Origin: Candidatus Aerophobota bacterium
Lineage (GTDB): Bacteria > Aerophobota > Aerophobia > Aerophobales > B3-G15
Direction: 5' to 3'
DNA length: 10,119 nucleotides
Assembly: GCA_021163905.1 (NCBI GenBank)
Contig: JAGGTG010000012.1
Location: forward strand, 1-10,119
Of this stretch, positions 7,293 through 10,119 are shown in pieces. Under the pieces are notes generated by a model. That model was not told where the DNA came from. It did not search any database and saw nothing but the letters and a program-made list of their open reading frames with translations. Position numbers and translations under genes: made by a program. Numbering within the stretch: position 1 is the stretch's first letter; each line of letters begins with the position of its first letter.

Positions 7293-7320
7293 ATTATACA
7301 AAAATATACTTTCATGGCAA
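7293..7320 (-). promoter_or_regulatory. Sigma70-type promoter for tRNA-Leu and tig operon
   Basis: On the - strand, TTGCCA (7315-7320) and a perfect TATAAT (7293-7298) are separated by 16 bp. Transcription would start near 7286, about 25 nt before tRNA-Leu. It lies in the 96-nt gap after tRNA-Gly and is the only good promoter I see upstream of tig, clpP, clpX and atpA. Confidence 0.7.
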
Positions 7321-7356
7321 GGCTAATATTGGCAGGGAATAAAAAACTATGACAAC

Positions 7357-7431
7357 TGGAGCGGGAAACGGGATTCGAACCCGCGACCCCCACCTTGGCA
7401 AGGTGGTGCTCTACCGCTGAGCTATTCCCGC
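7357..7431 (-). tRNA. tRNA-Gly (anticodon GCC)
   Basis: 75 nt with encoded CCA. The acceptor GCGGGAA pairs with TTCCCGC, with discriminator T. The anticodon stem CCACC/GGTGG carries loop TTGCCAA, giving anticodon GCC, and the T arm contains GGTTCGAATCC. It follows tRNA-Lys by 17 nt and is probably co-transcribed with it. Confidence 0.97.
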
Positions 7432-7448
7432 CCATTTTGCTCTTGAAG

Positions 7449-7521
7449 TGGGCTGTGCAGGAATCGAACCTGCAACCTACGGATTAAGAGTCCGTTGCTC
7501 TGCCAATTGAGCTAACAGCCC
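7449..7521 (-). tRNA. tRNA-Lys (anticodon CUU), CCA not encoded
   Basis: 73 nt to the discriminator base. The acceptor GGGCTGT pairs with ACAGCCC, with discriminator A. The D arm reads TAGCTCAATTGGCAGAGC. The anticodon stem ACGGA/TCCGT carries loop CTCTTAA, giving CTT. The base after the discriminator is C and the next two are TT, so CCA must be added after transcription, unlike the Gly and Leu genes beside it. Only 2 nt separate its 5' end from the end of tRNA-His. Confidence 0.96.
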
Positions 7522-7523
7522 GG

Positions 7524-7598
7524 GGTGAGCGGGGGGACTTGAACCCCCGGCCACTGGAGCCACAATCCAGTGCTCTAACCAAACTGAGCTACGCTCAC
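7524..7598 (-). tRNA. tRNA-His (anticodon GUG)
   Basis: 75 nt to the discriminator base. The acceptor GTGAGCG pairs with CGCTCAC. Discriminator C faces an encoded G at position -1 (7599), the identity pair of tRNA-His. The anticodon stem CTGGA/TCCAG carries loop TTGTGGC, giving GTG. The following bases are CC and then the first G of tRNA-Lys, so CCA is not encoded in full. It is the first of four tRNAs on this strand. The AT-rich 14 nt upstream contain TATAAT and TATAAA boxes, but no clear -35 pairs with them. Confidence 0.96.
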
Positions 7599-7613
7599 CA
7601 TATTATAAATACT

Positions 7614-8283
7614 TTATAATTCAAGATTTGAAAGGATAGATTCTACTGTCAATTTCTCTTTCTTTCCCCTCGGTGTCCAAATAGTGTCCATTTTATTGCA
7701 AAGTGTCTCAACTGCTCTTCTTTTATGATCGGGTGAAAGATTAGCATAACGCAAAGTCATCTTAATGTCTTTATGTCCCAAAAGTTCTTTTACGGTATTA
7801 AGATCTACACCTGCCATCACTAAGTGGGAGGCAAATATATGCCTTAAAATCATGAGATCTAAAATTTCTTATTTTTGCCTGTTTTAGAGCGTACCAGAAA
7901 GCTGTTTTTATACTACCATAAGGCTTTCCATCTTTATTACAAAAAACATATGGACTATCAGGATGTTTTTTTGTCTTAAGAAGGGTATCAGATAAAGAAT
8001 CTTTCATTAGTATCTCTCTTTTCTCTCCGTTTTTCGTATTTAATATATATTATTTTCTGCCGAAAGTCAATATCTTCCCATTTTAGATTGAGAATTTCCC
8101 CCTTTCTCATTCCGGTATTAAGAGCTATAACAATTATAGGTTTAAGATGCTCAGCTGCAGCGTTATATAGAGCTTTAATTTCCTCTTTAGTTAAATAGCG
8201 TAAGCGATGGTTGTTCTCCTTAAAAAATTTTGCTTTGTCTGTTGGATTTTCATGAACTTCCCCCACTCAATTGTCTTATTAAA
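7614..8283 (-). pseudogene. Tyrosine recombinase/integrase, three frameshifts, N-terminus lost
   Basis: Three overlapping frames together spell the catalytic domain of a phage/XerD-type tyrosine recombinase. After frame correction the catalytic set is complete: Arg in NTGMRKGE, a Lys in KNGEKRE, His and Arg of HDLRH, His in LLGHKD and the nucleophile Tyr in TLRYANL. The frames break at three homopolymers. At 8260-8264 the G run is one short, between FNKTIEWG and EVHENP. At 8039-8041 an A run is two short. At 7846-7849 a T run is one long. The frame upstream of FNKTIEWG ends within a few codons at an in-frame TGA inside a palindromic repeat, so the N-terminal core-binding domain is missing. 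The gene stops 14 nt before tRNA-His, on the 5' side of that tRNA rather than at its 3' end. It is not functional as it stands; sequencing error in the runs is the alternative for the frameshifts, but not for the missing N-terminus. Confidence 0.88.
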
Positions 8284-8284
8284 C

Positions 8285-8337
8285 ACCTGTCAAGGGACAG
8301 GTACTTTTACGAGGTTAGGGGACACGAACTTTTACGA
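8285..8337. repeat. REP-like palindrome with tandem repeat
   Basis: ACCTGTC 8285-8291 and GACAGGT 8296-8302 form a hairpin with 7-bp arms and a 4-nt loop. Overlapping it, GGGACAGGTACTTTTACGA (8294-8312) is repeated as GGGACACGAACTTTTACGA (8319-8337), 17 of 19 identical with a 25-bp period. Short palindromes with such tails resemble REP-type repeats moved by RAYT (IS200-like) transposases; that link is inference and no transposase gene is in the window. It sits exactly where the integrase homology ends. Confidence 0.55.
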
Positions 8338-8340
8338 ATC

Positions 8341-8560
8341 ATACCCAAAAAAGTCAAAAAATGACAAATTTTTAAATTAATACCTATCGGGAGGTAATTA
8401 ACTTTATTTAAAGAAAGATATATCAGGGCTAGGTGTCATTAGTTCTAACGAAATTACAAATGCTGGTGGTACTTTAGTACTTTAAGCGATGTTTATTCGG
8501 AAAAATAGATTTGCCCTCCTCATCAAATCCGGGGACATAGAAAAAGGCATGATGAAAAAG
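8341..8560. other. Intergenic stretch with possible gene fragments
   Basis: No complete gene. A + strand frame (8402-8485, 27 codons then TAA, including DISGLGVISSNEITNAGG) and a - strand frame (8474-8560, 28 codons, including FFYVPGFDEEGKSIFP) both look protein-like but lack starts. The - strand one is in the same frame as the macro-domain gene, immediately after its TAA. A weak inverted repeat (GTCA/TGAC) lies at 8353-8365 between A and T runs. No promoter is evident. Confidence 0.35.
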
Positions 8561-9085
8561 TTATTGTTCTTTTTCCAGTTGTTTTCTAAATACCTCAAAG
8601 CTATCTTTACCAAAAAGACAAAATACCACCCTTTCTATATTTGTTTTTCCTTTAAGATAGGAAATAGTAGTATCAAGCATAATCTTAGCTGCTCTTTTAA
8701 TTGGAAAACCAAAAATACCAGTGCTAATTGCTGGAAAAGCAATACTTTTTAAACTGTACTTATCAGCTAACTTTAAAGAATTTAAGGTAGCATTTTTTAA
8801 CTTTTCATCTTCTTCTCCCTCACCCATTCTTGGCCCAACAGCATGAATTACGTATTTAGCCTTTAGATTTCCTCCTGTTGTAATTACTGCTCCACCAACA
8901 GAACATCCTCCAATTTTATTACATTCCTCCTGGATTCTTGGTCCCCCCTTTCTGGCAATTGCACCTGCTACTCCCCCTCCTAATATTAACCTGGTATTAG
9001 CTGCATTAACAATAGCATCAGCTTTAATATCTGTTATGTCACCCTCCACAAGTTCCAGGATAGAATTTTTTATTTTCTTTTTCAT
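8561..9085 (-). CDS. Macro-domain ADP-ribose-binding/hydrolase protein
   Basis: A 174-residue, single-domain macro protein of the Af1521/YmdB type. Such proteins bind ADP-ribose and often hydrolyse O-acetyl-ADP-ribose or remove ADP-ribose from targets. Visible: GDIT 15-18 with the adenine-contacting Asp16; NAAN 27-30; the GGGVAGAI loop 36-43, which cradles the diphosphate and distal ribose; GPR 84-86; and STGIFGFP 121-128, the second phosphate loop. These are the residues expected of an active or at least binding-competent protein. It is complete and intact, unlike its neighbours. Upstream of the ATG there is only a weak AGAAG ribosome binding site. It is surrounded by decayed toxin-antitoxin and integrase genes, so a role against an ADP-ribosylating toxin can be imagined, but no such toxin is present; the toxin nearby is RelE/ParE-like. 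Substrate unknown. Confidence 0.9.
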   Translation of the reverse strand: MKKKIKNSILELVEGDITDIKADAIVNAANTRLILGGGVAGAIARKGGPRIQEECNKIGGCSVGGAVITTGGNLKAKYVIHAVGPRMGEGEEDEKLKNATLNSLKLADKYSLKSIAFPAISTGIFGFPIKRAAKIMLDTTISYLKGKTNIERVVFCLFGKDSFEVFRKQLEKEQ

Positions 9086-9160
9086 TAAGATTACGCTTCT
9101 ATATTATTTAAATTTTTTCTTTCCCGCATTCCGGAATTTAACTATAGGTACGCTAAGCTT

Positions 9161-9469
9161 TTATTTTTGCTTTACATGATTAATGTATTGTTGTATTTCC
9201 TCATTTGGCATATTTAAGATTTCCTTTTTATAACCAGAATACTTCTAAGGATAAAATCCGCAAATAGGCAAATCAGAACTATCAAACATCTCAATAATGA
9301 CCACTAATAAGTAATTACTAAATCAGCCCCCATCCATACTTAAGAACTCCAAAGGAGTAGCTATATTAACAGCACTCTCATTCTTAATGTGAGAATAAAA
9401 ACCAATCCAACCCCATATAGAAAGAGCTATAAGAATTATTCCCCAAATCAAAAGGGCTATGCTTAGCAT
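9161..9469 (-). pseudogene. Small membrane-protein frame with in-frame TGA and TAG
   Basis: One reading frame of 103 codons runs from ATG 9469 to TAA 9161 and looks coding throughout, yet carries TGA at 9323-9325 and TAG at 9245-9247. The first 48 residues hold a hydrophobic membrane segment (about 3-25), the middle 25 include SSDLPICGFYP, and the last 27 include KYSGYKKEIL and PNEEIQQYINHV. It starts 9 nt after the frame-corrected toxin gene, so it would be the third gene of that operon. The simplest reading is a pseudogene with two nonsense mutations. Alternatives are a genuine 48-residue gene followed by remnants, or recoding of stops, for which there is no supporting element. I do not recognise the family. 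Confidence 0.4.
9323..9469 (-). CDS. Possible 48-residue single-pass membrane peptide
   Basis: This is the first part of the longer broken frame, listed separately because it could still be translated. It starts at ATG 9469, preceded by an in-frame TGA four codons upstream, and ends at TGA 9323. Residues about 3-25 (ALLIWGIILIALSIWGW) are strongly hydrophobic; the tail is short and polar. No good ribosome binding site is seen, so translation would depend on coupling to the toxin gene ending at 9479. Confidence 0.35.
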   Translation of the reverse strand: MLSIALLIWGIILIALSIWGWIGFYSHIKNESAVNIATPLEFLSMDGG

Positions 9470-9478
9470 CTTAGCACT

Positions 9479-9768
9479 TCATGCCTCTAAATATCTTTGT
9501 AATTCTTTATAAAAGTTTTCCCTTGATCCCACAAATAACACAATAACTCTTTTCTTATCTTCCCTAATAGTATAAACCGCCCTGAACTCACCTGCTGGCG
9601 TAAAAAAAGCACCCTTCTTAGCCCTGAATATTTTCCCGATAAGAAAGAATATTTGTAAGGCTCTAGAGAAAGAGCTTCTTTAAGCCTTCTCTTGACTATC
9701 CCTTTAATGTGAGGATCCAGCTTTCTAATCTGTCTTGCTGCTTTTGTATTAAGTTTTATCTCATACAT
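9479..9768 (-). pseudogene. RelE/ParE-type toxin gene with one-base frameshift
   Basis: The frame starting at ATG 9768 gives a RelE/ParE-like N-terminus (MYEIKLNTKAARQIRKLDP; helical hairpin to about residue 35), then after SFLSGK becomes unlike the family and ends at TAG 9487. In the next frame the expected C-terminal strands follow directly: AGEFRAVYTI, VIVLFVGSRENFYKEL and a helix ending at TGA 9479. Adding one A to the AAAA run (about 9625-9628) joins the two into a 96-residue protein, a normal size. RelE proteins cleave mRNA on the ribosome; ParE proteins poison gyrase; the subtype is unclear here. The ATG overlaps the end of the antitoxin gene by 8 nt, typical of toxin-antitoxin operons. 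As written the product would lack the toxin active-site strands, so it is probably inactive unless the indel is a sequencing error. Confidence 0.75.
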
Positions 9769-9949
9769 CTTCTAAGCTGATAGTTTTTCCTTCATCATCT
9801 TCCCTAATAGCCTCTTTTTCCATTTTTTCAAGAGCTTTAGCCCAGGCTGGGTTAAGTTCAAAGAAAAGTTTTTCTTTCTCATCTTCAGGAAGCTTAGAGA
9901 TGGCCTCTTTTATCTCCTCAATGTCAACTTTAATAGTTACTTTACTCAT
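9761..9949 (-). CDS. Antitoxin of a RelE/ParE-type toxin-antitoxin pair
   Basis: 62 residues, small, acidic and Lys-rich, mostly helical. It has the usual antitoxin layout: an N-terminal part (about 1-33), then a toxin-wrapping helix (about 34-50: AWAKALEKMEKEAIR) and a tail reading GKTISLEDV. AAGGAG precedes the ATG with a 4-nt spacer. Its last codons overlap the toxin ATG by 8 nt, so the toxin is translationally coupled. Antitoxins of this type neutralise the toxin and often repress the operon. I cannot name the family from sequence alone: no ribbon-helix-helix or AbrB motif is clear, and the call rests on length, tail pattern and position. It is intact although the toxin gene is frameshifted. 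Confidence 0.65.
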   Translation of the reverse strand: MSKVTIKVDIEEIKEAISKLPEDEKEKLFFELNPAWAKALEKMEKEAIREDDEGKTISLEDV

Positions 9950-9975
9950 TTTTCTCCTTCCTTGTTATTTTAGCA

Positions 9976-10119
9976 CTATAAAGATAAGAATACCGTTAAT
10001 AAAGGTATCAAAACCAAAGCCATGATTAAAATTCTATTTTTTAAAAGTTCAGCATGTGGGATTGCGGTCCTCTTTATAATCTTTCCGAGCCTTTTTTATA
10101 CTTTCCAGGTATTCAGGGC
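9976..10119 (-). pseudogene. Partial antitoxin-like gene tail with a frameshift
   Basis: The - strand enters from the window edge reading EYLESIKKARKDYKEDR, then reaches TGA at 10049 within a few codons. A one-base shift near 10062-10066 continues instead as AIPHAELL, the pattern expected of antitoxin C-termini (compare GKTISLEDV in the intact antitoxin just downstream). It then runs through a hydrophobic tail (about MALVLIPLLTVFLSL) to TAG at 9976. Both the frameshift and the hydrophobic tail are odd. The gene is cut by the window end, so its start and true length are unknown. It lies 26 nt upstream of the intact antitoxin gene. Confidence 0.45.
9990..10008. promoter_or_regulatory. Short inverted repeat upstream of the antitoxin gene
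   Basis: ATACC (9990-9994) and GGTAT (10004-10008) form 5-bp arms with a 9-nt centre, about 40 nt upstream of the antitoxin start, where an autoregulatory operator would be expected. It overlaps the tail of the upstream gene fragment, and no clean promoter is paired with it. Confidence 0.25.

Noticed and set aside
7217..7435. 72-codon frame overlapping tRNA-Leu and tRNA-Gly
   Set aside because: Most of it lies in two well-formed tRNA genes; frames like this are a known artefact of tRNA sequences.
7524..7614. tRNA-His as the integration site of the integrase element
   Set aside because: The integrase ends at the 5' side of the tRNA, whereas elements normally recombine at the tRNA 3' part, and I see no duplicated tRNA 3' segment in the window.
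9161..9469. Selenoprotein or pyrrolysine recoding
   Set aside because: Two different stop codons in one short frame inside a decaying region are better explained as nonsense mutations; no hairpin element after the TGA stood out.

Overview
The window is bacterial DNA from an AT-rich genome. It carries bacterial housekeeping genes (tig, clpP, clpX), bacterial tRNAs and GGAGG-type ribosome binding sites, together with a V/A-type rather than an F-type catalytic ATPase subunit. That mix suits an anaerobic, possibly thermophilic, deep-branching bacterium such as Atribacterota or similar uncultured phyla. This placement is a guess; nothing in the window fixes the phylum.

Layout. 1-165: a strongly structured non-coding element closed by a 17-bp stem and followed by a short T run, probably a structured RNA and possibly 6S-like. 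211-522: a patch of simple sequence built from 9-bp and then 8-bp units; its open frames are by-products of a 9-bp period. 671-1600: a GH130-family glycoside phosphorylase/hydrolase gene on the + strand, ending 3 nt from a convergent small membrane-protein gene (1604-1834, -). 1835-2168: gene-free, with traces of eroded coding sequence.

2169-7598 on the - strand is the conserved core. In transcription order it runs tRNA-His, tRNA-Lys, tRNA-Gly, tRNA-Leu, tig, clpP, clpX, atpA (V-type ATP synthase subunit A). A good promoter (7293-7320) sits just upstream of tRNA-Leu. No terminator is visible between tRNA-Leu and tig, so tRNA-Leu probably leads the chaperone/protease operon: trigger factor folds nascent chains, and ClpX unfolds substrates for ClpP. 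The ATPase A subunit at the end is cut off from its usual partners (B, D and the rest), none of which is in the window.

7614-10119 is an accessory, decaying region, also on the - strand. It holds a tyrosine recombinase broken by three short indels in homopolymer runs and cut at its N-terminus beside a REP-like palindromic repeat; an intact macro-domain protein; a small membrane-protein frame with in-frame TGA and TAG; a RelE/ParE-type toxin gene with a one-base frameshift; its intact overlapping antitoxin gene; and, at the window edge, the frameshifted tail of another antitoxin-like gene. The contrast between an intact core and a heavily frameshifted flank is the main feature of the window. 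I did not find a convincing new defence or metabolic system. The most interesting items are the structured RNA at the start, the orphan atpA in the tig-clp operon, and the eroded toxin-antitoxin/integrase island.
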